From Arthrobacter sp. SO3 (lineage in GTDB: Bacteria > Actinomycetota > Actinomycetes > Actinomycetales > Micrococcaceae), in the NCBI RefSeq assembly GCF_020532825.1, contig NZ_MQTS01000015.1:1-64000 (forward strand): a stretch of DNA of 64,000 nucleotides, in the 5' to 3' direction. Of the stretch, positions 52,994 through 61,373 are shown piece by piece. Every line of letters begins with the position of its first letter. Positions within the stretch are counted from its first letter, which is position 1. The position numbers and the translations under genes were made by a program. The notes beneath the pieces are model-generated. The model was not told where the DNA came from. It was given only the letters and a program-made list of their open reading frames with translations, and did not search any database.

Positions 52994-53767
52994 TCAGGAA
53001 ACCTGGAGGCCGCCGTTGATGTCATAGGTGGCGGCGGTAATGTAGCCGGCATCCTGTCCCAGCAGGAAGGCGATCAGGGCCGCCACGTCCTCGCGGGTGC
53101 CGACCCGGCCCATCATGATGCCCTCGGACATCTGGGCCTTGCGCTCGTCGCTCAGCGCACCGCCCATGATGTCCGTGTCGATCGGACCGGGTGCGATGGC
53201 GTTGACAGTCACGCCGAATTCGCCCACTTCCCGGGCCAGGGCCCTGGTGAACCCGATGATACCGGCCTTGGAGGCGCTGTAGGCAACCTTGGAGTAGGTG
53301 CCGCCGCCACGCTGGGCGGAGATGGAGGAGATGCTCACAATCCGCCCGAGCTTGCGCTCGATCATTCCCTTGAGCACCCGCTGGGAGACGATGAAGGTCC
53401 CCCGCATGTTGATGGCGAAAACCTTGTCCCACTCCTCGACGGTCGTTTCCATGAACGGCGTCGGGGAGCTGATGCCCGCCAGGTTGGCCAGGGCAACAAT
53501 CGGCGGCAGCGAATCTTCAATCTCGGTGACCGCCCGGTCAACGGACGCCGCATCGGAGACATCCGCCCCGACGCCGATGGCCTTGACCGCGCGGTTGGAG
53601 CCGATCTCGGCGGCGGCAGCTTTGGCGTCCTCGGCGTTGATGTCCAGGATGGCGATGGACCATCCCTCGCTGGCCATCCGGTCGGCGGCGGCGCGGCCGA
53701 TGCCTCGAGCCGATGCAGCGCCGGTCAGGACAACCGTGCGTTCGGTGGGGAAAGTGGTTGCGCTCAT
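52994..53767 (-). CDS. SDR-family oxidoreductase of the second SDR-MFS-GntR cassette
   Basis: A 257-residue classical short-chain dehydrogenase. The cofactor motif LTGAASARGIG begins at residue 14, and Tyr163 and Lys167 (YSASK) form the active site with a Ser in SISSISAQ. It is a close paralogue of the SDR at 15068-15835: both share RGGGTYSK, VTVNAIxPGPIDTDIMGGxLSxERK and the LANxAGxSSPxP variant of the NNAG motif. An ACS-type carrier gene lies 27 nt upstream and a GntR/FCD regulator gene farther on, all on the minus strand. It probably oxidises the compound that the carrier brings in. Confidence 0.88.
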   Translation of the reverse strand: MSATTFPTERTVVLTGAASARGIGRAAADRMASEGWSIAILDINAEDAKAAAAEIGSNRAVKAIGVGADVSDAASVDRAVTEIEDSLPPIVALANLAGISSPTPFMETTVEEWDKVFAINMRGTFIVSQRVLKGMIERKLGRIVSISSISAQRGGGTYSKVAYSASKAGIIGFTRALAREVGEFGVTVNAIAPGPIDTDIMGGALSDERKAQMSEGIMMGRVGTREDVAALIAFLLGQDAGYITAATYDINGGLQVS

Positions 53768-53794
53768 TTTGTGTTTCCTTTGGGGATGTCGGGG

Positions 53795-55180
53795 TCAGGA
53801 GATCTTGGCGGCGGCCGTGGAGCCGGTGGTCGCTGCGGCGGCCGCGGCCACTGCGGGATCCAGCGCGGCATCGCCTTCGGGGCGTTTGCGGGCGTAGAGG
53901 TAGGTTGCCACCGCGGTAATGCACAGGCACAGGGACAGGAACAGCAGGCCGCTTTGGTTGCTGCCCGTGGCGTCGTTCAGGAGTCCGACGGCGTAGGGGG
54001 CAACGAAACCGCCCAGGTTGCCCAGTGAGTTGATCATGGCCAGGCCGGCGGCAGCGGCGGCCCCCGTCAGGGCAGCGGAAGGCATGGACAGGAACGGTGC
54101 GATGGCGCCGTAGATGCCCATGGCCGAGGCCGTCAGCCCGATCATGGCCAGAATGGGGTTGACGGGCAGCAGGTATCCTGCGGCCAGCAGGCCCATACCG
54201 GCCAGCAGCATGCTGACGGCGGTGTGCCAGGCGCGCTTTCCGGTCCGGTCCGCACGCTTGCTCCAGAAGTAGACGAAGACGGCGGCCACGGTGTACGGGA
54301 TGCAGACGATGAACCCGATCTGGGGGGTGGTGAACTTGCCGAGGGCGGCGACGATCGTGGGCATCCACAGTCCCAGCCCATAGATGCCGCAGACCAGTCC
54401 GAAGTAGAGGGCGGAGTAGACCAGGGTGCGCTTGTCCTTGAGGCCGGCCAGGAAGTTGTGGTTGCCGGCGCCGGACTTGGCGGCCAGTTCGGCTTCCATG
54501 GTGCCCGCAAGCCATTCCCGCTCGTCAGTGTCGAGCCATGTGGCATCCCGCGGGCGGTCGGTCATGAGGATGGGGGTGAGCAGGCCCAGGAGGATGGCCG
54601 GGATGCCCTCGATGATGTACAGCCACTGCCAGCCCTGGAGGCCCATGACGCCGTCCATCTGCAGGAGCAGCCCGGACACCGGGGCACCCAGGGCGTTGGA
54701 CACCGGCTGGGCCAGAATGAAGATGCCGAGCACGGTCACACGCTGCGCGGCGGGGAACCAGAGAGTCAGGTAGAAGAGGATTGCCGGGAAGAACCCCGCC
54801 TCGGCCGCCCCCAGCAGGAAGCGGACGATATAGTACGTGGATTCGCCGTTCACCAGGCACATGGCCGTGGCGAAGATGCCCCAGGTAATGAGGATGCGGG
54901 CCAGCCACTTGCGTGCGCCGAACCGGTACATGCCTGCATTGCTCGGGATCTCAAGGAGCGCGTAGCCGAGGAAGAAGATGCCGGCGCCCAGCCCGTACGC
55001 GGCGGCGTTCAGGCCGATGTCCTCGCTCATGGTGAGTTTGGCGAAGCCGACGTTGTTGCGGTCAAGGTAGGCGACAAAGTAGAGCAGGACGATCAGCGGC
55101 ATAACGCGGCGGCGGACCTTGCGGAGCGTGCGCTCGCCAAGCTCGCCGAGTCCGGCGGACTTTTGGGAGAGGGAAGTCAT
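53795..55180 (-). CDS. MFS transporter, ACS type, second cassette
   Basis: A 461-residue major facilitator with twelve helices and the ACS signatures LYFVAYLDRNNVGFAKLTM and FLLGAAEAGFFPAILFYLTLWFP. It resembles the carrier at 13514-14863 and should import an organic anion such as a sugar acid or aromatic acid. ATG 55180 is chosen (AAGG 6 nt upstream); ATG 55183 is directly before it. The promoter 135 nt upstream has TTGACG and TTATGC boxes 17 nt apart, with a 19-bp palindrome just downstream of the -10 box. The C-terminus has an Ala-rich tail. Confidence 0.85.
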   Translation of the reverse strand: MTSLSQKSAGLGELGERTLRKVRRRVMPLIVLLYFVAYLDRNNVGFAKLTMSEDIGLNAAAYGLGAGIFFLGYALLEIPSNAGMYRFGARKWLARILITWGIFATAMCLVNGESTYYIVRFLLGAAEAGFFPAILFYLTLWFPAAQRVTVLGIFILAQPVSNALGAPVSGLLLQMDGVMGLQGWQWLYIIEGIPAILLGLLTPILMTDRPRDATWLDTDEREWLAGTMEAELAAKSGAGNHNFLAGLKDKRTLVYSALYFGLVCGIYGLGLWMPTIVAALGKFTTPQIGFIVCIPYTVAAVFVYFWSKRADRTGKRAWHTAVSMLLAGMGLLAAGYLLPVNPILAMIGLTASAMGIYGAIAPFLSMPSAALTGAAAAAGLAMINSLGNLGGFVAPYAVGLLNDATGSNQSGLLFLSLCLCITAVATYLYARKRPEGDAALDPAVAAAAAATTGSTAAAKIS

Positions 55181-55284
55181 CATCGACCTTCTGTTTAACG
55201 GGGTCCGCACCGGCGGTGGTGGCGGAGCTCCGTGGGGAGGGTGGGGAGGCTCAGTCCTGGCGCAACGGCTCGAAAGCAACTGAG

Positions 55285-55303
55285 TCAGATGTCAGACATC
55301 TGA
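55285..55303. promoter_or_regulatory. Perfect palindromic operator TCAGATGTCAGACATCTGA
   Basis: Two 9-bp arms meet around a single central base. It lies 20 nt downstream of the -10 box of the SDR-MFS promoter, where a bound repressor would block early transcription. The GntR/FCD gene next to it is the obvious regulator; FCD proteins often use short palindromes of this kind. Confidence 0.75.
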
Positions 55304-55322
55304 TGGAAGAGCATGAGGAAGA

Positions 55323-55351
55323 GCATAAAAGAGTGACGTGGGTTACGTCAA
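55323..55351 (-). promoter_or_regulatory. Predicted promoter of the MFS-SDR operon
   Basis: On the minus strand TTGACG (55346-55351) and TTATGC (55323-55328) are separated by 17 nt. A second palindrome, TGACGT-N5-ACGTCA (55334-55350), overlaps the -35 box and spacer and may be a further regulatory site. Confidence 0.55.
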
Positions 55352-55377
55352 CCCCCGGCGGGTGTGCGCATGTTGGG

Positions 55378-56085
55378 TCAGGACGCCGCGTTGTGCACGT
55401 AGCGCTCGTAGTCCCGGTACGTCTGGTCCATGTGTTCGTCCATGCTGCGCCGGGCCAGTTCGGCGTCACCGCTCAGGATCCCGTCCAGGACCTTCTGGTG
55501 GTACTCGATGGCGTGCAGCTGGATTTCCTCGACGGCTGACGTTTCGCGCCGCTTCACGTACAGGAGCTGCCCCAGCTGGGCGAACAGCGCCCGCACAAAC
55601 GGATTGCCCGAGGCTTTCAGCACGGCGTCGTGGAAGCCGATGTCCGCCGCCACAAAGGCATCCAGGTCGCCGGAATCATGGAAGCGTTTCATGTCCGCGA
55701 TGCACTCGCGCATCTGCTGGGCATGTTCGGGGGTGTGACGTTTGGCCGCCAGCGCGGCGGCCCCGGTTTCCACCATGCGGCGCATCTCAATCAGGCCCGC
55801 GCCCACCTGCTCCGCCCCGCTGCCGTGCGAGGCGGCCTTGAAGATCGCATCAAGGCCGGTCCAGTTGTCGGACGGGTTGACGAAGGTTCCGCGGCCGGCT
55901 TTCACGTAGAGGATGTTCTGCGCGCGCAGGGCCTTCAGCGCTTCGCGCACCGTCAGGCGGCTGACATCGTAGGCCTTGGCGATGTCGGCCTCAGGGGGAA
56001 TGGCCTGGTGGGGCTGCAGTTTGCCGTCCAGGATGTCGGCGAGCAGGCCGTCGACGAGGTCGTCAACGAGTGTCCTGCGGCCCAT
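55378..56085 (-). CDS. GntR-family regulator with FCD domain, second cassette
   Basis: A 235-residue repressor: winged helix (about 5-72, DVSRLTVREALKALRAQNILYVKAGRGTFV) plus a helical FCD domain with the metal-binding pattern seen as FHDAVLKASGN and YHQKVLDGILSGD. FCD regulators respond to organic acids. I chose ATG 56085 because GGGAG is 5 nt upstream; the GTG at 56097 is less well placed. It lies upstream of, and in line with, the MFS-SDR operon, and a perfect 19-bp palindrome sits in that promoter. It is a different subgroup from the regulator at 20470-21180, as the operators differ. Confidence 0.9.
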   Translation of the reverse strand: MGRRTLVDDLVDGLLADILDGKLQPHQAIPPEADIAKAYDVSRLTVREALKALRAQNILYVKAGRGTFVNPSDNWTGLDAIFKAASHGSGAEQVGAGLIEMRRMVETGAAALAAKRHTPEHAQQMRECIADMKRFHDSGDLDAFVAADIGFHDAVLKASGNPFVRALFAQLGQLLYVKRRETSAVEEIQLHAIEYHQKVLDGILSGDAELARRSMDEHMDQTYRDYERYVHNAAS

Positions 56086-56203
56086 CGCGGCTCCCACCTT
56101 CAGTCCTGCCTTTTGCTCCCGGTGCCATCCACATTACAGAAGCCGCCGGACGCGGCGGGAGCCACCGCCCGGCGGCACGGCCCGTATGGGCACTGCCCAG
56201 GCG

Positions 56204-56692
56204 TCAGGAAGCCCCGGGGGTGCCGGCTTCGCGTTGCCCGGGGGCGGCAACGTAGGCGTCAAGCTTGGCGAGGGTCTGCTCGATGCTGGCCGGGTGGCGG
56301 CGGAGGTAGCCGGCCAGGCGCAGCAGGATCCTGGCGCGCACCTGCCTGGCGTCCCACTGTTCCGTGACGAGGGTGCCGGGGTTGCCGGCGTCGTCGGTGG
56401 CGGGCTCCAGCAGGTACCGCCAGATGTGGCCGCCGAAGTGCCGCCAGGCGATCCGCCGGCCCTCCTCGAACTCGCACACCGTGTTGAGGATCTTGTAGTC
56501 CAGTTTCATGTTCATGTCCATGCCGAACTTCGCACCCAGGGCGAGCCGTTCGGGGCCGCGCGGCTGGGCGCCCTTCACGGTGTCCGAGCCGTCGATCACG
56601 CTGTGCAACGCGGGGTTGGACAGCACTTCGAAGATGGCTTCCGGAGCTGCCGCGATGAAGCGGCTGCGGGACACGAGATATCTGTTGGTCAT
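56204..56692 (-). CDS. SRPBCC-superfamily protein
   Basis: A 162-residue START/Bet v1-fold protein. The opening VSRSRFIAAAPEAIFEVLSNPALHSVIDGSDTV is the usual SRPBCC N-terminus (coenzyme Q-binding/polyketide cyclase-like), followed by WRHFGGHIWRYLLEPA and GTLVTEQWD strands and a final long helix. Members bind hydrophobic ligands; no function is assigned. It is divergent from the glutamine-amidotransferase gene and shares a short promoter region. Cytoplasmic, no catalytic motif seen. Confidence 0.8.
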   Translation of the reverse strand: MTNRYLVSRSRFIAAAPEAIFEVLSNPALHSVIDGSDTVKGAQPRGPERLALGAKFGMDMNMKLDYKILNTVCEFEEGRRIAWRHFGGHIWRYLLEPATDDAGNPGTLVTEQWDARQVRARILLRLAGYLRRHPASIEQTLAKLDAYVAAPGQREAGTPGAS

Positions 56693-56745
56693 CCGCTAAG
56701 CCTAGACCTGCGTTGTGGGACAGAGGATCTGTTGCACAATAAATC

Positions 56746-57555
56746 ATGCAGACTCCGCCCCTACCCCGCAGCGGCCGGCCCCGCATCGGCGTTCCCGTCC
56801 GGCTCAGCAGTTCCACGGACCCGGATCCGCGGGTGGCGGAGGCCAACGCGCTCTTCGACTACATCGTGGAACTAGTGCGCGACGGCGGCGGCGAACCGGT
56901 GCTGCTGACCGCGCCGGAGGAGCCGCTCGAGACGCTCGACGGCGTCGTCCTTCCGGGCGGCGGCGACCTGGACCCCCGGCGCTACGGCGAGGTGCCCGGT
57001 GACGCCTGCTACGACGTCAGCCACGCCCAGGACGAACTGGACATGTCCATTGCCCAGCGGTCGATCGGCGCGGGACTCCCGGTGCTCGGCGTCTGCCGGG
57101 GGCACCAGCTGCTCAATGTGCTCTATGGCGGGACGCTGATCCAGGACATGGATCCGGGGACCGTGGCCCACCGGGAACCGGAGCCGGTGGACGGGGCCGG
57201 GCCGTGGGCCTGGCACGAGGTCGAGGTGCAGGGCGGGAGCAAGGTTGCCGGGCTGTACCGCGGAGAAACAGGCAGCGGAACAGCCGGCGGCACCGGCCAT
57301 GGCAGCGGAGGCAACGGCACGGCCCGCGTCACGGTGAGGATTGCCTCCGGCCACCATCAGGCCGTGGGCCGGGTCGCCGCCGGACTTAAGGTGACAGCCG
57401 TGGCCGCGGACGGGACCGTCGAGGCGCTGGAGGACCCGGAACGCTGGGTGGCGTCCGTGCAGTGGCATCCCGAGGCCGTAGAACTCCCGGCCGAGGAGCG
57501 GCTGGCCCCGTTCCGCGCCTTCGTTGAGGTGTGTCGCAGATCTCCCCTGGCCTGA
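56746..57555 (+). CDS. Class-I glutamine-amidotransferase-like hydrolase, PuuD/peptidase C26 type
   Basis: A 269-residue enzyme of the gamma-glutamyl-GABA hydrolase family. The nucleophile Cys117 lies in LGVCRGHQLLNVLYGG, and the His-Glu pair is in VQWHPEAV near the end. PuuD cleaves gamma-glutamyl-GABA in the putrescine pathway; other members hydrolyse gamma-glutamyl compounds in general. A Gly/Ser/Thr-rich insertion of about 20 residues sits near 177-197 and probably forms a surface loop. No other puu gene is next to it, so the pathway is not settled. The start is ATG 56746; the upstream region is shared with the SRPBCC gene. Confidence 0.88.
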   Translation: MQTPPLPRSGRPRIGVPVRLSSSTDPDPRVAEANALFDYIVELVRDGGGEPVLLTAPEEPLETLDGVVLPGGGDLDPRRYGEVPGDACYDVSHAQDELDMSIAQRSIGAGLPVLGVCRGHQLLNVLYGGTLIQDMDPGTVAHREPEPVDGAGPWAWHEVEVQGGSKVAGLYRGETGSGTAGGTGHGSGGNGTARVTVRIASGHHQAVGRVAAGLKVTAVAADGTVEALEDPERWVASVQWHPEAVELPAEERLAPFRAFVEVCRRSPLA

Positions 57556-57578
57556 AACGCCCTGCTATCATGGACTTA

Positions 57579-57609
57579 GGCAGTATGTCCTATCAAGCGA
57601 ACATATGCC
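57579..57609. promoter_or_regulatory. Imperfect palindrome upstream of the inositol regulator
   Basis: GGCA-g-TATGT (57579-57588) pairs with ACATATGCC (57601-57609) with one bulged base and a 12-nt spacer. A TATCAT sequence at 57566 may be a -10 box. This is a candidate autoregulatory site for the GntR/UTRA regulator that starts at 57672. Confidence 0.45.
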
Positions 57610-57671
57610 GAGGAACGTGACCGGCGGCCCAACCTGGGCCCAGGTCCGGGGCACAAGGGAGCGCTTCAACA

Positions 57672-58427
57672 GTGGCTATTCAAAAAGTGGCGAATCAACT
57701 CAAACTCAACGTCGACCGGTCCTCCCCGGTCCCGCTCTACCACCAGGTGGTCCAGGGCATTGAAGCCGCGATCCACGGCGGGATCCTTCCGCCAGGGAGC
57801 CGGCTCGACAACGAGATCGACCTGGCCGCCCAGCTGAACCTCTCCCGCCCCACCATGCGCAAAGCCATGGACGAACTGGTCCGCTCGGGCCTGCTGGTGC
57901 GCAAGCGCGGCGTCGGCACCCAGGTGGTCTCCAGCCAGGTCCGGCGCCCCCTGGAACTCTCCAGCCTGTACGACGACCTCAGCAACAACGGGAGCAAGCC
58001 CACCACGGAGGTGCTGAGCTTCTCCCACGATGAGGCCGACCCAGCCACCCGACAGGCACTGGAGCTCCCCGACGGCGCCAAGGTCTACCACTTCACCCGG
58101 CTCCGGAAGGTCGGCGGCAAACCGCTGGCGCTGATGGAGAACTGGGTCCGCGATGACATCACCCCCCTCGACGAGGCGCTCCTGGGCTCACAAGGCCTGT
58201 ACGGAATCCTCCGCAACGGCGGCGTAAATTTCCGGCTCGCCTCACAGCGGATCGGCGCCATGATCGCCAACGACTACCAGGCCACCCTGCTGGAAACCAC
58301 TCCCGGCTCGGCCCTCGTGACCATGGAGCGCACCGCCGTGGACGATACCGGGCGCCAGGTGGAGACCGGACACCATGTCTACCGCGCGGATTCCTACAGC
58401 TTCGAAATGACGCTCGTCCAAAGGTAG
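57672..58427 (+). CDS. GntR-family regulator with UTRA domain, probable inositol regulator
   Basis: A 251-residue HutC-type regulator: winged helix (about 18-88, PVPLYHQVVQGIEAAIHGGILPPGSRL ... LSRPTMRKAMDELVRSGLLVRKRGVGTQV) and UTRA ligand domain (about 105-248). The start is GTG 57672. It is followed by iolB and then by a set of inositol-type genes on the other strand, so it is the likely regulator of this locus. UTRA domains bind sugars, sugar phosphates or small acids. The effector could be myo-inositol or a breakdown product; this is inferred from neighbours. Confidence 0.88.
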   Translation: MAIQKVANQLKLNVDRSSPVPLYHQVVQGIEAAIHGGILPPGSRLDNEIDLAAQLNLSRPTMRKAMDELVRSGLLVRKRGVGTQVVSSQVRRPLELSSLYDDLSNNGSKPTTEVLSFSHDEADPATRQALELPDGAKVYHFTRLRKVGGKPLALMENWVRDDITPLDEALLGSQGLYGILRNGGVNFRLASQRIGAMIANDYQATLLETTPGSALVTMERTAVDDTGRQVETGHHVYRADSYSFEMTLVQR

Positions 58428-58552
58428 GCGGCACCGCGCCAGCTGGCCGTTCAGCGCTGCGCGCCCCGCCGTCGCGAACACCCCGCCGCGAGCACCCCTC
58501 CCCGTCAACTACCCGCGCCTTCCTCCGGCGCGACAACGAAAGGGCTGAACTC

Positions 58553-59449
58553 ATGGCCAACTGGGTCTATCCGCTCGGCACCGCCGCCCAAGGCAGCTGG
58601 GACATCTCGCTGGGACCGTTAGATTCCGCCGTGCCGGTGGAAGGCTGGGCCCACACCGGGCTGAAGGTCGCCACGCTGGGCGCCGGGGCCGCCGTCGAAC
58701 TCCCCGCGGCGGACGAGGAACGCATCGTGGTCCCGCTCAACGGGTCCTTCACGGTGTCCGTCGACGGCGAGGACTACCGGCTGGCCGGCCGGGCGGACGT
58801 CTTCAGCGGCCCCAGCGACGTCCTGTATACGGGAACCGGGAGGGCCCTGAGCATCAGTTCGGCCGGCGGCGGTCGCGTCGCCGTGGCCACGGCCCCGGCC
58901 AAGGCCTCCTACCCGACTCGCCTCATCACGGCCGCGGAGACCCCGGTGGAACTGCGCGGGGCCGGCAACTGCTCCCGCCAGGTCCACAACTTCGGCACCC
59001 CCGCCGCGCTGGAGGCAGACCGCTTCATCGTCTGCGAGGTCCTCACCCCGGCCGGCAACTGGTCCTCCTATCCCCCGCACAAGCACGACCAGGAGAAGGA
59101 CGGCGAAACCAGCCTCGAGGAGATCTACTACTTTGAAACCCGGGTGACGCCCGGCGCTCCGGCACGGCCGGGGGCGGACGACGCGATCGGCTACCAGCGC
59201 GTATACGCCTCGGACGAACGGCCCATCGATGTCGCGGCGGAGGTGCGGACCGGCGACGTCGTCCTGGTGCCGTACGGCTGGCACGGGCCGGCGATGGCGG
59301 CTCCGGGCTATGACCTGTACTACCTCAATGTGATGGCCGGCCCCGGCCCGGTCCGCGAGTGGCTCATCAGCGACGACCCGCACCACGGCTGGATCCGCCA
59401 GACGTGGGAAGGCCAGGACCTCGATCCGCGGCTGCCCTTCGGCGCCTGA
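58553..59449 (+). CDS. iolB: 5-deoxy-glucuronate isomerase IolB
   Basis: A 298-residue bicupin enzyme of myo-inositol catabolism; it isomerises 5-deoxy-glucuronate to 5-dehydro-2-deoxy-gluconate. The metal motif SSYPPHKHD (about 177-185) and the EEIYYFE segment are diagnostic, and the second cupin strand VVLVPYGWHGP is present. The length is normal for the family. AAAGGG precedes the ATG. The rest of the pathway (iolC, iolD, iolE, iolA) is not in the window, although IolG-like dehydrogenases and a sugar ABC transporter are. It is transcribed with the GntR regulator and ends at a strong bidirectional terminator. Confidence 0.95.
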   Translation: MANWVYPLGTAAQGSWDISLGPLDSAVPVEGWAHTGLKVATLGAGAAVELPAADEERIVVPLNGSFTVSVDGEDYRLAGRADVFSGPSDVLYTGTGRALSISSAGGGRVAVATAPAKASYPTRLITAAETPVELRGAGNCSRQVHNFGTPAALEADRFIVCEVLTPAGNWSSYPPHKHDQEKDGETSLEEIYYFETRVTPGAPARPGADDAIGYQRVYASDERPIDVAAEVRTGDVVLVPYGWHGPAMAAPGYDLYYLNVMAGPGPVREWLISDDPHHGWIRQTWEGQDLDPRLPFGA

Positions 59450-59474
59450 GACGCCGCTACCCACTACAGACAAA

Positions 59475-59508
59475 AAGAACCCCGGAGCCCTTGGGCTCCG
59501 GGGTTCTT
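59475..59508. terminator. Perfect 16-bp bidirectional terminator
   Basis: AAGAACCCCGGAGCCC and its exact complement surround a 2-nt loop. The A-rich left flank and TT-rich right arm give short T-tracts in both directions. It separates the convergent iolB and inositol-dehydrogenase-like genes. Confidence 0.93.
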
Positions 59509-59547
59509 GCGCTCCACCCGGCGACGGAACCGGATGGGGCGGTCCGT

Positions 59548-60582
59548 TCAGCCGGCCACGGCCTGGACCACGCGGACCGGCACGCCGGTCGCGAGGGATT
59601 CCTGGGCGGCGTCCGCGACCCGGGAGGCGGCCACCGCATCCTCCGGGGTGCAGGGGTTGTCCCGGCGGCCCAGGATCAACTCGACGAAAGCCGCCATCTC
59701 GGAGCGGTAGGCCGCCTCGAAGCGCTCGGCGAAGGTCCGGTGCGGCTTTCCGGCCGGGAACGAGACCCCGGCTTCGGCCGAGGCCAGCGCCGATTTGTCG
59801 TCCAGGCCAACCATGAGCGAACGGCGGGAACCCTGGATTTCCAGCCGCACGTCGTGGCCCGCCCCGTTGTACCGGGTGGCCGAGACCGTTCCCACAGTGC
59901 CGTCGTCGAAGGTCACCAGCGCGAGGGCGGTGTCCACATCGCCGGCTTCCCCGATGGCCGGGTCCCCGTTGTTGGAGCCCCTGGCGTACACCTCGACGAT
60001 TTCCCGGCCGGTGAGCCAGCGCAGGATGTCGAAGTCGTGGACCGAGCAGTCCCGGAACAGTCCCCCGGAGCTGGCCAGGAACTCGACCGGCGGCGGGGCC
60101 ATGTCGCAGGTGACGGCGCGCAGCGAGTGGATCCAGCCCAGTTCCCCGGCCTGGTAGGCGCGCCGGGCCTCCTGGTAGCCGGCGTCGAAGCGGCGCTGGT
60201 GGCCGATCTGGACCACGCCAAGCCGGTCCCGGATGTACTCGAGGACGGGCAGGGCGTCGGCCATGTTCAGGGCTACGGGCTTCTCGCAGAAGACCGGGAT
60301 TCCGGCGTCCACTCCGGCCTTGATCAGCTCCGGATGGGTGCCGGTTCCGGTGGCGATGACGAGTCCGTCCAGCCCGGAAGCGAGGAGCGTCTCCACGGAG
60401 GGCAGGAACTCGGCACCGAGCCCGGCGGCAACGGTCCGCGCGTGCTCTTCGGCGACGTCCGTGAGCCGGAGCCGGACGTTGATGCCCTGCGGGTTCAGGA
60501 CGCCGTTGAGCCCGGCGATGTTGTTGGCGTGCATCACGCCGATCCGCCCCACCCCGACCAGTCCGAGGATTACGTCTTTCAT
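59548..60582 (-). CDS. Gfo/Idh/MocA-family oxidoreductase, inositol 2-dehydrogenase-like
   Basis: A 344-residue NAD(P)-dependent sugar or polyol dehydrogenase. The Rossmann motif GLVGVGRIGVMHANNI is at the N-terminus, VFCEKPVALN carries the catalytic Lys, and the SVHDFDILRWLTG segment has the active-site Asp/His pair. GHQRRFDAGYQEARR resembles IolG enzymes. It probably oxidises myo- or scyllo-inositol or a related cyclitol. Its ATG overlaps the stop of the TIM-barrel gene by 4 nt, and another family member is two genes upstream, so the operon has two such dehydrogenases. Confidence 0.85.
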   Translation of the reverse strand: MKDVILGLVGVGRIGVMHANNIAGLNGVLNPQGINVRLRLTDVAEEHARTVAAGLGAEFLPSVETLLASGLDGLVIATGTGTHPELIKAGVDAGIPVFCEKPVALNMADALPVLEYIRDRLGVVQIGHQRRFDAGYQEARRAYQAGELGWIHSLRAVTCDMAPPPVEFLASSGGLFRDCSVHDFDILRWLTGREIVEVYARGSNNGDPAIGEAGDVDTALALVTFDDGTVGTVSATRYNGAGHDVRLEIQGSRRSLMVGLDDKSALASAEAGVSFPAGKPHRTFAERFEAAYRSEMAAFVELILGRRDNPCTPEDAVAASRVADAAQESLATGVPVRVVQAVAG

Positions 60583-61373
60583 GCGTCTGCTCCTATGTGT
60601 AGTGCCGGCACGGTGAATGCCGCCCGGAAAGCCTCCAGGGCAGCGTCGCTGTCACCGCTGGCCCAGGCTTCCATGCCCACGGTCCCGTCGTAGCCTGCCC
60701 CGGCGAGTGCCCTCGCGACGGCAGCGTAGTTGATTTCACCGGTTCCGGGTTCGCAGCGGCCCGGAACATCCGCCACCTGGATCTCACCGATGTGGGGCAG
60801 TGCGGCCCGCACCAGTTCAATGAGGTTCCCCTCCCCCAGCTGGGCGTGATACAGGTCCAGCATGAGTTTCACCCTGGGGTGGCCGGCGGCCGCCACGAGC
60901 GCGAGGGTGTCCTTGGCTCGGGCCAGCGGGATGCCGGGGTGGTCGAGGATGGTGTTGAGGTTCTCGAGGCAGAACGTCACCCCGTATTTCTCGCCGAGCC
61001 GGCCGAGCCGCTCGAGGGTCCGGGCCCCGGTGATCCACATCAGCCCGCTGGACCGGTAGACGGGACGGGCCGCGTGGCCGTCGATGAGTTCGGCCGGGTG
61101 CACCACCATCCGGCTCACGCCTAGCTCCAAGGCGATGGGGATCAGCGACTCGGCCGTCCGCACCACCTCATCGGCCGATTCGGGGTCCACCAGGCTGCCG
61201 GCGGTGTATCCCGTCATGGACGAGAACACGGCCCCGGTGGCCTTGAGGGCTCCGATGTCTTTGGTCCTGGAGTCCCAGAGTTCGACGTCGAACCCGGCCT
61301 CGTGGATCCGGCGCACCCGCTCCGTGAACGGGAGGCCGGTGAAGACCATCTCCGCGCAGACGGCCAGGCGCAT
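60579..61373 (-). CDS. Xylose-isomerase-like TIM-barrel enzyme (hydroxypyruvate isomerase/IolH-like)
   Basis: A 264-residue sugar isomerase/epimerase-fold protein. Metal-binding residues are spread in the expected order: FCLENLNT (Glu), KLMLDLYHAQLGEG (Asp and His), GEIQVADVPGR (His replaced by Asp/Val region) and TVGMEAWASG (Glu). NLNTILDHPGIPL and DLYHAQ are typical of hydroxypyruvate isomerase (Hyi), and similar proteins (IolH, IolI) occur in inositol loci. The start is ATG 61373, overlapping the previous stop by one base (TGATG). It likely acts on a keto-inositol or a sugar product of this operon; I cannot say which. Confidence 0.8.
   Translation of the reverse strand: MRLAVCAEMVFTGLPFTERVRRIHEAGFDVELWDSRTKDIGALKATGAVFSSMTGYTAGSLVDPESADEVVRTAESLIPIALELGVSRMVVHPAELIDGHAARPVYRSSGLMWITGARTLERLGRLGEKYGVTFCLENLNTILDHPGIPLARAKDTLALVAAAGHPRVKLMLDLYHAQLGEGNLIELVRAALPHIGEIQVADVPGRCEPGTGEINYAAVARALAGAGYDGTVGMEAWASGDSDAALEAFRAAFTVPALHIGADA

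Noticed and set aside
55285-55303. Terminator of the GntR gene
   Set aside because: The palindrome has a 1-nt centre, too small for a hairpin loop without breaking pairs, and it lies just after a predicted promoter. An operator fits better.
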